Assembly: GCF_009650135.1 (NCBI RefSeq)
Contig: NZ_CP045871.1
Coordinates: 62,001 to 126,000, forward strand
Source of the DNA: Litorivicinus lipolyticus
GTDB lineage: Bacteria; Pseudomonadota; Gammaproteobacteria; Pseudomonadales; Litorivicinaceae
Reading direction: 5' to 3'
Length of the DNA: 64,000 bases
A program made the position numbers and the translations under genes. Below are positions 50,224-61,249 of this stretch, piece after piece. Each line of letters begins with the position of its first letter. Within the stretch, counting starts at the first letter, position 1. Below the pieces are notes generated by a model that had not been told where the DNA came from, ran no database searches, and worked only from the letters and a program-made list of their open reading frames with translations.

Positions 50224-50814
50224 ATGATGAAAAAGCTCCACTTGTTACCGTATTGGTTACCTGGTGTTTTGTATTTGTGCGTATTTGCACTGCACACCTG
50301 GATAGTACTGCCCCTAGAAATAGCCATCCGCGGTCCCGCGGCCGGCTACGCGAGCCTGATGTTTTTACCCGCCGGGGTCAAACTGCTGAGCTATTACCTG
50401 TGTCGTGAGAAAAGTCTGGTCAGCCTGTTCATTGGGATCTTTGTGGCGCATGCCTGGCTTTACCAGTCCGGAACTGGCGCCATTGAGGGTGCACTGATTG
50501 GCGCCGCCGTCAGCGCGCTGTCACTGCCGATTATCTATCACGCCGCACGCTCTCTGGGTCTGGACGTTTTTCGTGACTACCGAATCCAGCCCGCGCATTG
50601 GCTACACTTATTGATTGTCGCGTTGATGGCGGCGCTGATTAACGGGGTCGGACTGATCGCCAGCTGGTGGATTATCGACGGCCAACCGATGCAATTGTCA
50701 GCACTGCCCAATTTTGCCCTGGGTGACACCCTCGGGGCGTTTGTGTTTTTGCTGCTGGCGATGTTCGCCTTTCGCTGGACCCGGGCGATCAAGCGCATGC
50801 GCATCAAGCCCTAA
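50224..50814 (+). CDS. MASE1-like small integral membrane protein
   Basis: I do not firmly recognise this 196-residue protein. It has six hydrophobic segments. The early part, AAGYASLMFLPAGVKLLSYYLCREKSLVSLFIGIFVAHAW, recalls the MASE1 sensory membrane domain (LPAG after a transmembrane segment, then a second hairpin), yet no GGDEF, EAL, kinase or other output domain follows. The C-terminus is short and basic (RAIKRMRIKP). It begins about 110 bases after the divergent uvrD start and its stop overlaps the convergent benE-type gene's stop by four bases. It might be a stand-alone sensor module or an unrelated membrane protein. Confidence 0.6.
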   Translation: MMKKLHLLPYWLPGVLYLCVFALHTWIVLPLEIAIRGPAAGYASLMFLPAGVKLLSYYLCREKSLVSLFIGIFVAHAWLYQSGTGAIEGALIGAAVSALSLPIIYHAARSLGLDVFRDYRIQPAHWLHLLIVALMAALINGVGLIASWWIIDGQPMQLSALPNFALGDTLGAFVFLLLAMFAFRWTRAIKRMRIKP

Positions 50815-51959
50815 TCGCGCTTTAACCGATACACCAGACCGCCCAGCACCAGCCCCCAAAACGCACTGCCAATGCCGCCCACGGCAATCCCCGACGCGGT
50901 AATCACAAAGCACACCAACGCCCCTTCACGGCCGCGCTCGGGGCTGTAGGCCTGGACCAAGGACCCGGACAAAGCGCCCAATAGCGCCAACCCCGCGATC
51001 GATTCGATCAATCGCGCCGGGGCCGCCGCGGCGACCTGCATCATGACCTCGGCCGACAACCCCATGGCAATAAACACGATGCCCGCGGCGACCACCGCGA
51101 TATAACGCCGTGACGGATCCGCCGCCGCATCCGGGTTGGCACACATGGCCGCGGTCAGCGACGCCAAGTTGACGTGGTGGCCGCCACCAAATCCATTAAG
51201 TACCGATGCCGCACCCGTTACCCGCAGCGCGGCCGACAGGTCAGGGGCATAACCAAAGGCTTTAAGCACCGCCATCCCCGCCAAGTTTTGGCTGGTCATG
51301 GTGACCAAAAATAGTGGGATTGCGATGCTGATGCTGGCCGCCCAGCTAAATTGCGGCGTGACCCAGACGAAATGGGTCAACTGAAACGACAAATCCGCCG
51401 GCCAATAGCCGCCCCACACCATGACCACCGCTGCGGTTGCGACCGCACCCGGCACGGCCCACAGCGCGCTTTTTAGGCTGATCAAAAACCACACCACAAT
51501 GACCGGCCCGACAATCAATGGGTTGGCCGCGGTGCTGGTCACCGGGATCAGGCAAATGTTCAGTAGCACACCAGCCAGCATGGCGCTGGACAGTGACATC
51601 GGGATGGCTTGGATCCAACGCCGAAAGGCCGGCACCATGCCGGTGGCGACAATTAACACCGACGACGTAATAAATGCGCCAACCGCCACCCCATATCCGC
51701 CATCGGGAACCGCCAAGGACGCCAATAGCGCGGCCCCCGGGGTCGACCAGGCGACCGCAATCGGCATCCGAAAGCGCAGCGCCAAGTACAGCGAACACAG
51801 CCCAGTAGTCAGGTTCAATATGCCCAAGCCCGAGGCTGCCTGGGCGGGGTTCGCTCCGACCGCAATCAACCCGGTCAAGACAATCGCAAAGGACGCCGCA
51901 AAACCGATAAAGGCGGCCAGGGCGCCGGCGACAACGGGCTGCATCAAGTCCTGTCTCAT
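50811..51959 (-). CDS. benE: BenE-family benzoate/proton symporter-like permease
   Basis: A 382-residue permease with about twelve hydrophobic segments, of the BenE family within the nucleobase:cation-like transporters. Recognisable stretches are VAGALAAFIGFAASFAIVLTGLIAVGANPAQAASGLG, MPIAVAWSTPGAALLAS and FVTMTSQNLAGMAVLKAFGY (printed here in parts), and NGFGGGHHVNLASLTAAMCA, where GGHHVNLAAITAA is a family hallmark. Named members take up benzoate with a proton; no benzoate catabolic genes are nearby, so substrate is uncertain. The start overlaps the acetyltransferase stop by four bases (ATGA). Confidence 0.88.
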   Translation of the reverse strand: MRQDLMQPVVAGALAAFIGFAASFAIVLTGLIAVGANPAQAASGLGILNLTTGLCSLYLALRFRMPIAVAWSTPGAALLASLAVPDGGYGVAVGAFITSSVLIVATGMVPAFRRWIQAIPMSLSSAMLAGVLLNICLIPVTSTAANPLIVGPVIVVWFLISLKSALWAVPGAVATAAVVMVWGGYWPADLSFQLTHFVWVTPQFSWAASISIAIPLFLVTMTSQNLAGMAVLKAFGYAPDLSAALRVTGAASVLNGFGGGHHVNLASLTAAMCANPDAAADPSRRYIAVVAAGIVFIAMGLSAEVMMQVAAAAPARLIESIAGLALLGALSGSLVQAYSPERGREGALVCFVITASGIAVGGIGSAFWGLVLGGLVYRLKRD

Positions 51960-52369
51960 GGGTCCGCGATCAGACGTGTTGACAACACTACGACCTCGTC
52001 TAACTGATAGCCCAGAGCCTGATAAAAGCCACGAATTTCGGCATTGCTAGTCCGCACCATTAAATTCAATTTAGGGCAGCCACGGGCCTTCAGATAACCC
52101 TCGGCGCGACTCATTAACAGCCGACCCAGCCCCTGACCTCGGTGCTCGGGTGAGACCGCCAAGTAGTTAACGCTGCCGCGATGACCGTCATAGCCAACCA
52201 TCAGAGTGGCGATGACTCGACCACCGTTTTCAATCACCCAAAACGGATGGCCGTCGGTCAATTTACGATCGATGTCCAGGTCCGGATCGTTCCACTCGCG
52301 AGTCAGCCCACAGGCCCGCCATAGATCAATAACACCGGCACGGTGCGCGTCACAAAATTCAATTATCAT
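51956..52369 (-). CDS. GNAT family acetyltransferase (YpeA-like)
   Basis: A 137-residue GNAT protein. The acetyl-CoA-binding motif A is VNYLAVSPEHRGQGLGRLLMSRAE (about 69-92), preceded by VIATLMVGYDGHRGS and followed by PKLNLMVRTSNAEIRGFYQALGY. The opening EFCDAHRAGVIDLWRACGLTREWNDPDLDI, with its W-x-x-C-G-L-T-x-x-W-N-D-P pattern, matches E. coli YpeA, whose substrate is not settled. The stop overlaps the benE-type gene (ATGA). It diverges from the ArsC-family gene 26 bases away. Confidence 0.9.
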   Translation of the reverse strand: MIIEFCDAHRAGVIDLWRACGLTREWNDPDLDIDRKLTDGHPFWVIENGGRVIATLMVGYDGHRGSVNYLAVSPEHRGQGLGRLLMSRAEGYLKARGCPKLNLMVRTSNAEIRGFYQALGYQLDEVVVLSTRLIADP

Positions 52370-52383
52370 TACAGTCTTAGTTG

Positions 52384-52389
52384 AAGGAG
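52384..52389 (+). promoter_or_regulatory. Ribosome-binding site fixing a TTG start
   Basis: AAGGAG stands six bases before TTG 52396. It overlaps the only upstream in-frame alternative (TTG 52381), which therefore cannot be the start. Confidence 0.7.
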
Positions 52390-52395
52390 TTCACC

Positions 52396-52731
52396 TTGAT
52401 TACCTTGTACCACAATCCACGCTGTAGCAAATCCCGCCAGGCCAAGGCGCTGTTGGACGAAGCCGGGGTCGACTACCAAACGCGCTTGTACCTGAAAGAG
52501 AACTTGAGTGTGGCGGACTTTGAAGGTTTGCTAAGGGCCTTAGGCGGCAAACCGATGGACCACCTGCGCCGCGGTGAAGATGCCTTTGCGCGGTTGCCCG
52601 CCGATGCCGGCATTGAACAAATCGCCCAGGCACTGCACGCCGATCCGATTTTATTGGAACGGCCGGTACTGGTGACCGCCAAGGGCGCCGCAGTATGCCG
52701 GCCACCGGAGCGCGTACTGACGTTACTCTAG
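52396..52731 (+). CDS. ArsC-family reductase (YfgD-like)
   Basis: A 111-residue thioredoxin-fold protein beginning MITLYHNPRCSKSRQAKALL, with the redox-active Cys10 in C-S-K-S. KENLSVADFEGLLRALGGKP and the terminal ILLERPVLVTAKGAAVCRPPERVLTLL follow, close to E. coli YfgD, a relative of glutaredoxin-dependent arsenate reductases. Arsenate reduction is possible but not supported by context: no arsR, arsB or acr3 gene is present. TTG 52396 is set by AAGGAG six bases upstream. It is convergent with glmS. Confidence 0.88.
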   Translation: MITLYHNPRCSKSRQAKALLDEAGVDYQTRLYLKENLSVADFEGLLRALGGKPMDHLRRGEDAFARLPADAGIEQIAQALHADPILLERPVLVTAKGAAVCRPPERVLTLL

Positions 52732-52746
52732 CGGTGATTAAACGCG

Positions 52747-54570
52747 TTACTCCACCGTGACCGACTTGGCCAAATTACGCGGCTGATCAACATCGGTGCC
52801 TTTCAACAGCGCCACGTAATAGCTCAGCAGTTGTAGCGGCACGGTGTAATAGATCGCACTCCACTGAGCCGGCACCGCCGGCAGTTGGATCGACATGATC
52901 GCCGGGTCGCTGGGCAACGCCACACTTTCGTCGGCAAATACATATAAGCGCCCACCGCGCGCCTTAACTTCTTCCAAGTTCGATAGCAGTTTTTCCACCA
53001 TGTCGTCGTTGGGGGCCACCACCACCACCGGCATTTCTTCGTCGACCAAGGCCAAAGGACCGTGTTTAAGCTCGCCGGCGGCATAGGCTTCGGCATGGAT
53101 GTAGCTAATTTCTTTAAGCTTCAGCGCGCCTTCCATGGCCACCGGGTAATTGGCACCACGGCCCAAGAACAGGGCGTGTTGACGATCGGCAAAGGCCTCG
53201 GCCATTTTCTCGATCTGGCCGGAGTAGCCACTGATTAGATCATCGACCTGTTTCGGCAGTGCACGCAGCCCAGCCACCAATTCGGCTTCGGCGGCGGCGT
53301 CCGGGCGGTGAATGCGTTTCAACGTCAGTGCCAGCCACGACAAGGCAATCAACTGGGTGGTGAAGGCCTTGGTGCTGGCGACGCCGATTTCCGGACCGGC
53401 CTGGGTCATCAACACCAAATCCGATTCACGCGTCAGGCTCGAGCCGGGCACGTTGCACACCGCCAGTTTACCCAGGTAGTCCGGCCCCAAATTGCGCAGC
53501 GCAGCCAAGGTGTCCGCGGTTTCACCGGACTGGGAGATCGACAAGAACAACGAGTTTTTGACCGGCGCCACATCGCGGTAGCGAAACTCGCTGGCAATTT
53601 CGACCTGGCACGGCAAACCGGACAGGCTCTCTATCCAATAGCGGGCGACTAAACCTGCGTGGTAGCTGGTACCGCAGGCGACGATTTGAATCGACTCGAT
53701 CCGTTTCAGTAAATCCAGTGTGCCCGGGCCAAGAATTTCAGGCAGGACGCCGTCTTGCGTGACCCGACCTTCCAGGGTCGCGGCCAAGACCTTGGGCTGC
53801 TCGTGAATTTCCTTGAGCATGAAGTGTCGGTAGCCTGCTTTGTCGGTGGCATCGGCGCCGTGCTCGTACTGCTGAATGTGCGTCGCGCGGGGCAGATCGT
53901 CCGCCCCATAGACGCGCACTTGGGCCGCCGTCATTGCCAGCGTTTCGTTTTCTTCGACGAAGATAAAGCGGTCGGTGACGTGCAACAGCGCCAACTGGTC
54001 CGAGCCCAAAAAGTGCTCACCAATACCGACCCCAATGACCAGCGGGCTGCCCTTGCGCGCACCGACCACTAGGTCGGGTTCATCAACACAGGTGACCGCC
54101 AGCGCATAAGCACCGCGCAACGTTTTGACCGCGGCCTGAACCGCGGCCAACAACGAACCCTGGTACAACGAATGCACCAGGTGAGCCACCACTTCGGTGT
54201 CGGTGTCACTGTCAAAACGGTAGCCGCGGGCAATTAGGTCAGCGCGAATGTCGGCGTGGTTTTCAATAATGCCGTTGTGAACCACACCGATGGTTTCGGT
54301 TGAAAAGTGCGGATGCGCATTGGCTTCGTTGGGCACGCCGTGGGTCGCCCAGCGCGTATGAGCGATGCCGACCTGGCCCTTGAGCGGCGCAGTATCGAGC
54401 TTGGCTTGCAGCTGGGCGACCTTGCCGGTGGCCCGTGTCCGCACCAAACCGTCGGCGGTGTGTACCGCGACCCCGGCGCTATCGTAGCCGCGGTACTCAA
54501 GGCGTCGTAGACCCTCGACCAAAATTTCCTGTACGCCCCGCTCCGCGGTGGCCGCAACAATTCCGCACAT
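52747..54570 (-). CDS. glmS: Glutamine-fructose-6-phosphate aminotransferase
   Basis: GlmS makes glucosamine 6-phosphate from fructose 6-phosphate and glutamine, the first committed step to peptidoglycan and LPS amino sugars. The 607-residue protein has the Ntn glutaminase domain (Cys2 exposed after Met removal; MCGIVAATAERG; HTRWATHGVPNEANAHPH), then two SIS isomerase domains (ACGTSYHAGLVARYWIE, SQSGETADTLAALR, LGRGANYPVAMEGALKLKEISYIHAEAYAAGELKHGPLALVDE) and the terminal DVDQPRNLAKSVTVE. Length equals the E. coli enzyme within two residues. It begins three bases after the glmU stop, forming a glmU-glmS unit next to the atp operon. Confidence 0.97.
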   Translation of the reverse strand: MCGIVAATAERGVQEILVEGLRRLEYRGYDSAGVAVHTADGLVRTRATGKVAQLQAKLDTAPLKGQVGIAHTRWATHGVPNEANAHPHFSTETIGVVHNGIIENHADIRADLIARGYRFDSDTDTEVVAHLVHSLYQGSLLAAVQAAVKTLRGAYALAVTCVDEPDLVVGARKGSPLVIGVGIGEHFLGSDQLALLHVTDRFIFVEENETLAMTAAQVRVYGADDLPRATHIQQYEHGADATDKAGYRHFMLKEIHEQPKVLAATLEGRVTQDGVLPEILGPGTLDLLKRIESIQIVACGTSYHAGLVARYWIESLSGLPCQVEIASEFRYRDVAPVKNSLFLSISQSGETADTLAALRNLGPDYLGKLAVCNVPGSSLTRESDLVLMTQAGPEIGVASTKAFTTQLIALSWLALTLKRIHRPDAAAEAELVAGLRALPKQVDDLISGYSGQIEKMAEAFADRQHALFLGRGANYPVAMEGALKLKEISYIHAEAYAAGELKHGPLALVDEEMPVVVVAPNDDMVEKLLSNLEEVKARGGRLYVFADESVALPSDPAIMSIQLPAVPAQWSAIYYTVPLQLLSYYVALLKGTDVDQPRNLAKSVTVE

Positions 54571-54573
54571 GAT

Positions 54574-55923
54574 TCAGTCCTTGGTCGGGCGCTTGAAGCC
54601 CGGTATGTGTTTTTGAGTGGCGCGGGTCAGTGCCAATCCCGCGTCGACGTCCCGGGTAATGGTGCTGCCGGCGCCGATGGTGACACCCGCACCAATAGTG
54701 ACCGGCGCCACCAAGGCCGAATTGCTGCCGATAAAGGCGCCGGCTCCGATTTCGGTCAGGTGCTTATAGGCGCCGTCGTAGTTACAGGTGATGGTGCCGG
54801 CGCCCAAGTTGGCGCCTTCGCCGACCATGGCGTCGCCGACGTAGGTCAAATGGTTGGCCTTGGCGCCGGCTTTGAGCGTGGCATTTTTGATTTCGACAAA
54901 ATTACCGGCCTTGGAGTGGGCTTCCATCACCGCCCCCGGCCGCAACCGCGCAAAGGGTCCGATGTCCGCGCCGGATTCGACGCGGGCGCCGTCCATGACG
55001 CTGTAGGGCTGGACCTCGGTGTCGGAGGCGATGGTGCTGTCTTTGACGATCACGCCCTGGCCTAGGGTGACCCGGTCGCCTAAGCGAACCGTGCCAATAA
55101 ACTGAACGCCCGGATGCACAATGCAATCGCGTCCGGTGATGACACGGCCTTGGATGCTGACTCGCGCGGGATCAATCAAGGTCGCGCCGTCGCGCATTAA
55201 CCGCGTCCGCTCGCGGTGCTGATAGATGCGCTCTAACTCGGCCAATTGAATTCGATCGTTAGCACCCAGCACGCTGTCGACGTCGGACGTCACCACCGCT
55301 TCGGTCGGTTGGCCGGCGGCCACCGCCATCGCCAAGCAATCCGTCACGTAGTATTCGCCCTGGGCGTTGTTGGACGACAGCTGGGGTAGGTAGCTGGCAA
55401 ACGATGCCACAGGCGCGCACAGCAGCCCGGTATTAACCTCGCCGATGGCCAACTGTTCGGTGTTGGCGTCTTTTTGTTCGACAATCGCCACCGGCTGGCC
55501 GGCGCGTCGAATGATGCGGCCGTAGCCATGCGGGTTTGGCAGCTGTGCGCTCAACAAGGCATAGCGGCCGGCACGCGCAGCGGCGACCAGCGCATCAATG
55601 TCCGCACGCAGTATCAGCGGGCCGTCGCCGTACAACATCAAACACAGGTTGCCCGGGTTAAGACTCGGCAATGCCTGGGCCAACGCGTGGCCGGTGCCGA
55701 GCTGCTCGGTTTGCTCGACAAAGGTTACCGCCTGGCCGGCCAAGGCTGCGCGCACCTGGGCCTGGCCATGACCGACCACGACAATAATCTGATCGGCGAT
55801 GTCCGCGACCGTATCAATCACGTGCTGGAGCATGGGGATACCGCCAACGCCATGTAACACCTTGGGTTGGTCGGACTTCATACGGCTGCCTTGACCGGCA
55901 GCGAGGATGACAACGTCGAGCAT
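54574..55923 (-). CDS. glmU: Bifunctional UDP-N-acetylglucosamine pyrophosphorylase / glucosamine-1-phosphate acetyltransferase
   Basis: GlmU acetylates glucosamine 1-phosphate and couples it to UTP, yielding UDP-GlcNAc. In this 449-residue protein the pyrophosphorylase domain (about 1-228) has LAAGQGSRMKSDQPKVLH and LMYGDGPLI; the left-handed beta-helix acetyltransferase domain (about 250-449) shows hexapeptide repeats and the active-site LRPGAVMEAHSKAGNFVEIKNATL, HLTYVGDA and NYDGAYKHLTEIG. All key residues are present. It is coexpressed with glmS (three-base gap). UDP-GlcNAc feeds both peptidoglycan and the lipid A genes in the window. Confidence 0.97.
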   Translation of the reverse strand: MLDVVILAAGQGSRMKSDQPKVLHGVGGIPMLQHVIDTVADIADQIIVVVGHGQAQVRAALAGQAVTFVEQTEQLGTGHALAQALPSLNPGNLCLMLYGDGPLILRADIDALVAAARAGRYALLSAQLPNPHGYGRIIRRAGQPVAIVEQKDANTEQLAIGEVNTGLLCAPVASFASYLPQLSSNNAQGEYYVTDCLAMAVAAGQPTEAVVTSDVDSVLGANDRIQLAELERIYQHRERTRLMRDGATLIDPARVSIQGRVITGRDCIVHPGVQFIGTVRLGDRVTLGQGVIVKDSTIASDTEVQPYSVMDGARVESGADIGPFARLRPGAVMEAHSKAGNFVEIKNATLKAGAKANHLTYVGDAMVGEGANLGAGTITCNYDGAYKHLTEIGAGAFIGSNSALVAPVTIGAGVTIGAGSTITRDVDAGLALTRATQKHIPGFKRPTKD

Positions 55924-56020
55924 GCAATTCCTTATCGATCAGGGTCGAAATTGTACTGGGTTTTGGGCGGGCAATGCAGGGACCCAGGGTCGAATAGGGC
56001 AGAGATACCTACCCCAACGA

Positions 56021-56323
56021 TCAAATGTCGACCAAGGTCAGCGCGACACGCGCACGGTCACCGACCGCCAGCGACTCGCCGACACGCACCGACTTTTTAA
56101 TCGGCAATAGGTAACTGCCTGACGCTTTGTCCGGAAACAGCGAGGTGCGCCAGGTCTGGCGGCCGATACGGACGGTGACCTTGATCGAACCGAAACCGGC
56201 GCGCGGCCGCCCGGCGCTGGCAAACCGGATATCACTGGCAACGTCGGCCGGTAGCGACACGAAAAACCAGCTGGCCTTGCCACCGTGCCATTCCCACAGG
56301 GGGGCTTCAAATTCAATGTCCAT
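56021..56323 (-). CDS. DUF1905 domain-containing protein
   Basis: A 100-residue protein made almost entirely of one DUF1905 domain: MDIEFEAPLWEWHGGKASWFFVSLPADVASDI at the start, then RPRAGFGSIKVTVRIGRQTWRTSLFPD and YLLPIKKSVR, the characteristic beta-barrel pattern. Function is unknown; in some proteins the domain is joined to a YdeI/OmpD-associated module, which is absent here. ATG 56323 is chosen as MxIEFEAxLWxW is the family start; the frame extends ten codons upstream without similarity. It lies just after the atp operon terminator, so it probably has its own promoter. Confidence 0.85.
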   Translation of the reverse strand: MDIEFEAPLWEWHGGKASWFFVSLPADVASDIRFASAGRPRAGFGSIKVTVRIGRQTWRTSLFPDKASGSYLLPIKKSVRVGESLAVGDRARVALTLVDI

Positions 56324-56351
56324 GCCCGGACTATGACCAAATGCCAGCCAC

Positions 56352-56377
56352 AAAAAAAGGCGCCATAAGGCGCCTTT
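56352..56377 (-). terminator. Terminator of the atp operon
   Basis: On the minus strand GGCGCC-TTAT-GGCGCC (56374-56359) is followed by seven Ts (56358-56352), 19 bases after the atpC stop. It belongs to the same GGCGCC hairpin type as the terminators around 43.8 and 43.96 kb. Confidence 0.88.
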
Positions 56378-56395
56378 CTTCGGTTCGTCCGTCGA

Positions 56396-56818
56396 TTACC
56401 GACTGCGACGACGCAGCTGTTGCAGTACCCGCAAACGGCCGGCCGCTTCGGCCAATTCCATTTGCGCTCGACCGTAGTCGAATTCGGCCGCATTTTCAGC
56501 CATTTCTTTGCGAACGCGCTCTTGGGATTCCAAAGCCGCCGCCTCGTCAAGGTCGTGCGCGCGCAGGGCAGTATCGGCCAACACCGTTACCACACCGGGC
56601 ACCACTTCCAAAAAGCCACCGGAGACGTAAAACACGTCCTCGTCACCGTTGTCCATAACGACACGGATCGGACCCGGCTGAAGGCCTGTAATCAGGGGAG
56701 CGTGACCGGGTGTAATACCCAGGTCACCCTCGGTGCCCGCTGCGATCAGCATAGACACCGAACCCTCGAAGATCGACTCCTCGGCACTGACGACATTGCA
56801 TTGCATAGTCTTGGCCAT
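56396..56818 (-). CDS. atpC: ATP synthase epsilon subunit
   Basis: The 140-residue epsilon subunit couples the gamma stalk to the c-ring and can inhibit hydrolysis. The N-terminal beta-sandwich has MQCNVVSAEESIFEG, GDLGITPGHAPLITGLQPG and YVSGGFLEVVPGVVTVLADTA; the C-terminal helical hairpin follows (EAAALESQERVRKEMAENAAEFDY and the RLRVLQQLRRRSR end). AGGAGGT lies seven bases before the ATG. It is the last gene of the operon, ending 19 bases before the terminator. Confidence 0.96.
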   Translation of the reverse strand: MAKTMQCNVVSAEESIFEGSVSMLIAAGTEGDLGITPGHAPLITGLQPGPIRVVMDNGDEDVFYVSGGFLEVVPGVVTVLADTALRAHDLDEAAALESQERVRKEMAENAAEFDYGRAQMELAEAAGRLRVLQQLRRRSR

Positions 56819-56830
56819 GGTGGACCTCCT

Positions 56831-58219
<1,389 letters not shown>

Positions 58220-58234
58220 TTACGACGACTGGGC

Positions 58235-59101
58235 CTACAAGGCCGCAGCACCGCCGACAATTTCCGAAATCTCTTGGGTGATCGCTGCTTGACGTGCTTT
58301 GTTGTAAACCAGGTTCAGGTCACGAATCAGATCGCCAGCGTTATCGGTCGCGGACTTCATCGCGATCATACGGGCGGCCTGTTCGCAGGCGTTGTTTTCA
58401 ACAACACCCTGATAGACCTGTGACTCGAGGTAGCGCGTCATCAGTCCGTTCAAAACGGCCTCTGCGTCAGGCTCGTACAGGTAATCCCATGTACTGCCCA
58501 GCGTTGCACCTTCCAGTTCCCCTTTGGCGACCGGCAAAAGCTGGCGCACGCTAGGTTCCTGAGTCATGGTGTTCACAAAGCGGTTGTACACAACATACAA
58601 CCGGTCAATGCGTCCTTCTTCGTAGCCGTCGATCATGGTTTTGACCGCGCCGATCAAGTCAGCCAACTCAGGCTTGTCGCCCATGTGGGTACTTGAGGCG
58701 ACGACATTACCGCCGAAGCTCTTGAAGAATGACGCTGCCTTCTGGCCCAACACGGCGACGTCAATTTCAACGTCCTTGCCATGCCATGCGCCCATTTCCG
58801 AGACTGTTTTCTTAAACAAGTTGGCGTTCAAACCGCCACACAGTCCGCGGTCCGAGCTGATCACAATGTACCCGACACGCTTCACTTCGCGCTCTTTAAG
58901 GTACATGTGATCGTACTCGGGGTTGGCGTGAGCCAAATGGCCAATCACTTCGAAAATACGGTCAGCGTAAGGACGTGACGACGCCATACGATCCTGCGCT
59001 TTACGCATTTTCGATGCCGCCACCATTTCCATAGCACTGGTGATTTTCTGTGTGTTTTGGATGCTCCCAATTTGGGTGCGAATCTCTTTTCCGACTGCCA
59101 T
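58235..59101 (-). CDS. atpG: ATP synthase gamma subunit
   Basis: The 288-residue central rotor shaft. It shows the coiled-coil ends typical of gamma: [39 protein letters not shown] at the N-terminus (quoted in two parts: [15 protein letters not shown] and [14 protein letters not shown]) and [45 protein letters not shown] C-terminus. The middle Rossmann portion contains [20 protein letters not shown] ribosome-binding site precedes ATG 59101. Confidence 0.96.
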   Translation of the reverse strand: MAVGKEIRTQIGSIQNTQKITSAMEMVAASKMRKAQDRMASSRPYADRIFEVIGHLAHANPEYDHMYLKEREVKRVGYIVISSDRGLCGGLNANLFKKTVSEMGAWHGKDVEIDVAVLGQKAASFFKSFGGNVVASSTHMGDKPELADLIGAVKTMIDGYEEGRIDRLYVVYNRFVNTMTQEPSVRQLLPVAKGELEGATLGSTWDYLYEPDAEAVLNGLMTRYLESQVYQGVVENNACEQAARMIAMKSATDNAGDLIRDLNLVYNKARQAAITQEISEIVGGAAAL

Positions 59102-59139
59102 TTACCAGCTCCTCAAGCGGGCCGTAACCCGCTCTAGGT

Positions 59140-60684
59140 TTACCAAGTCTGTGAAGACTTGAAGTTGGTGACCGCAGCTTCCAGGCTCTTGGCGATATCA
59201 TCACCGTAAGCACCAGCTTCGTCGATCTTGGCCTTGAGGTCGCCGTGGTTAGCACGGAAGTAAGCGATCAACGCTTCTTCGAAATCCACAACCTTGTTGG
59301 CCGGCACGTCGTCCAAGTGACCTTCGTTAGCCACAAACAAGGACAATGCCATTTCACCAACGCTCAAGGGCGAGTACTGCTTTTGCTTCATCAGCTCAGT
59401 CACACGCTGACCATGCTCCAGCTGCTTACGTGTCGCGTCGTCCAAGTCCGATGCGAACTGGGCGAATGCCGCCAATTCACGGTACTGGGCCAATGCCAAA
59501 CGCACGCCGCCACCCAATTTCTTGACCGCTTTGGTCTGGGCAGCACCACCAACTCGAGAAACCGACAGACCGGCGTTAATCGCAGGACGGATGCCTGAGT
59601 TAAACAGGTTGGTTTCCAAGAAGATTTGGCCGTCGGTGATCGAGATCACGTTGGTCGGTACGAATGCTGATACGTCACCCGCTTGGGTTTCGATGATCGG
59701 CAATGCAGTCAACGAACCGGTTTTGCCTTTAACAGCGCCACCCGTCAACTTTTCGACGTGGTCCGCGTTTACACGGGCCGCTCGCTCAAGCAAACGTGAG
59801 TGCAAATAGAAGACGTCGCCGGGGTAGGCTTCACGTCCCGGGGGACGCTTCAGCAACAGCGAGATCTGACGGTATGCAACGGCCTGCTTTGACAGATCAT
59901 CGTATACGATCAAGGCGTCTTCGCCGATGTCACGGAAGTATTCACCCATGGCGCAACCTGAGAAGGGCGCCAAGAACTGCATCGCTGCAGATTCAGCCGC
60001 GCCGGCTGCGACCACAATGGTGTGATCCATCGCGCCGTGCTCTTCGAGCTTACGTACCACAGCAGCAATTGACGACTGCTTCTGGCCGATAGCGACGTAG
60101 ATACACTTAACGCCGGTGCCTTTCTGGTTGATGATCGCGTCCAGTGCAACGGCAGTTTTGCCGGTCTGACGGTCACCAATGATCAGTTCACGCTGGCCAC
60201 GGCCAACTGGAACCATGGCGTCAATCGCCTTGATACCGGTTTGCATGGGCTGGTCAACTGACTGACGGGCGATAACGCCGGGCGCTACCTTTTCAACCGG
60301 GCTTGAGCCTTCGGCTGCAATCGGGCCTTTGCCATCGATCGGAGAACCCAGGGCGTCAACGACACGACCCATCATTGAAGGGCCAACCGGCACTTCCAAG
60401 ATGCGTCCTGTGCACTTAGCCACTTGGCCTTCCGCCAGTCCTTGGTATTCACCCAAGACCACGGTGCCGACTGAGTCGCGCTCCAGGTTCAAAGCCAGAC
60501 CAAACTGGCCGCCTTCGAATTCGACCATCTCGCCGTACATGACGTCGTTTAGGCCATGAATGCGCACAATACCGTCAGACACGGAAACAATCGTGCCCTG
60601 GTTCTGCGCTTCGCTTTTAACATCGAGGTTCTCGATGCGCGATTTGATCAGATCACTGATCTCGCTTGGATTGAGTTGTTGCAT
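59140..60684 (-). CDS. atpA: ATP synthase alpha subunit
   Basis: The non-catalytic nucleotide-binding F1 subunit, 514 residues. It starts [20 protein letters not shown]; the P-loop is GDRQTGKT (170-177), followed by [17 protein letters not shown], the arginine-finger region [37 protein letters not shown] and the usual [17 protein letters not shown] terminus. It lies between atpH (16-base gap) and atpG (38-base gap). Confidence 0.97.
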   Translation of the reverse strand: MQQLNPSEISDLIKSRIENLDVKSEAQNQGTIVSVSDGIVRIHGLNDVMYGEMVEFEGGQFGLALNLERDSVGTVVLGEYQGLAEGQVAKCTGRILEVPVGPSMMGRVVDALGSPIDGKGPIAAEGSSPVEKVAPGVIARQSVDQPMQTGIKAIDAMVPVGRGQRELIIGDRQTGKTAVALDAIINQKGTGVKCIYVAIGQKQSSIAAVVRKLEEHGAMDHTIVVAAGAAESAAMQFLAPFSGCAMGEYFRDIGEDALIVYDDLSKQAVAYRQISLLLKRPPGREAYPGDVFYLHSRLLERAARVNADHVEKLTGGAVKGKTGSLTALPIIETQAGDVSAFVPTNVISITDGQIFLETNLFNSGIRPAINAGLSVSRVGGAAQTKAVKKLGGGVRLALAQYRELAAFAQFASDLDDATRKQLEHGQRVTELMKQKQYSPLSVGEMALSLFVANEGHLDDVPANKVVDFEEALIAYFRANHGDLKAKIDEAGAYGDDIAKSLEAAVTNFKSSQTW

Positions 60685-60700
60685 GCTATTCCTCAGCCTC

Positions 60701-61237
60701 TTATGGCTTCAGCTGCTCGGCCAGCTTCGCGAGCTTGCCGCTAACAGAGCCGTCAATTACTAGGTCGTCCGCGCGAATAACTACGCCACCCACCAAGTCA
60801 GCATTAATGCTGACATCCAGACTTACTTGCTTGTTCAAGCGACGAGACAAGGCCTCGCTCAAGGTGGCTTGCTGTGCATCGGTCAGATCGAACGCCGATT
60901 CCACATGGGCCACTGCGCTGGCATCCAACTGGCGCCGTAAGGCGTCAAATTGGTCGTTGATTTCACTCAACAATTCCAGCCGGCTGTTATCAGCCAACAC
61001 TTGAATAAAACGCGCCGCTGCGTCGAAGTTGGCGTCACCCGCCAGCTCGTTCAGCCACTTCGCCTTTTGCTCAGCAGTCAGGGTCGGATGTGCGAGTGCG
61101 CGACGGCCTTCGCTGTCCGTCGTTACCTGGGCCACGAATGACAACAGGTCAGCCCATGCCGAAACGGCATCCGCTGCTTGTGCTGTTGCAAACGCCGCTT
61201 TGGCGTAAGGACGAGCTAATGTGGAAATTTCCGCCAT
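60701..61237 (-). CDS. atpH: ATP synthase delta subunit
   Basis: The 178-residue delta subunit, which joins the peripheral stalk to the top of F1. The N-terminal helical bundle begins [19 protein letters not shown] (ARPYAKAxF is the family start), and the C-terminal part has [44 protein letters not shown] (printed in part: [19 protein letters not shown]), the second delta signature. It follows atpF after 12 bases. Confidence 0.95.
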   Translation of the reverse strand: MAEISTLARPYAKAAFATAQAADAVSAWADLLSFVAQVTTDSEGRRALAHPTLTAEQKAKWLNELAGDANFDAAARFIQVLADNSRLELLSEINDQFDALRRQLDASAVAHVESAFDLTDAQQATLSEALSRRLNKQVSLDVSINADLVGGVVIRADDLVIDGSVSGKLAKLAEQLKP

Positions 61238-61249
61238 TTCGCCCTCCTA

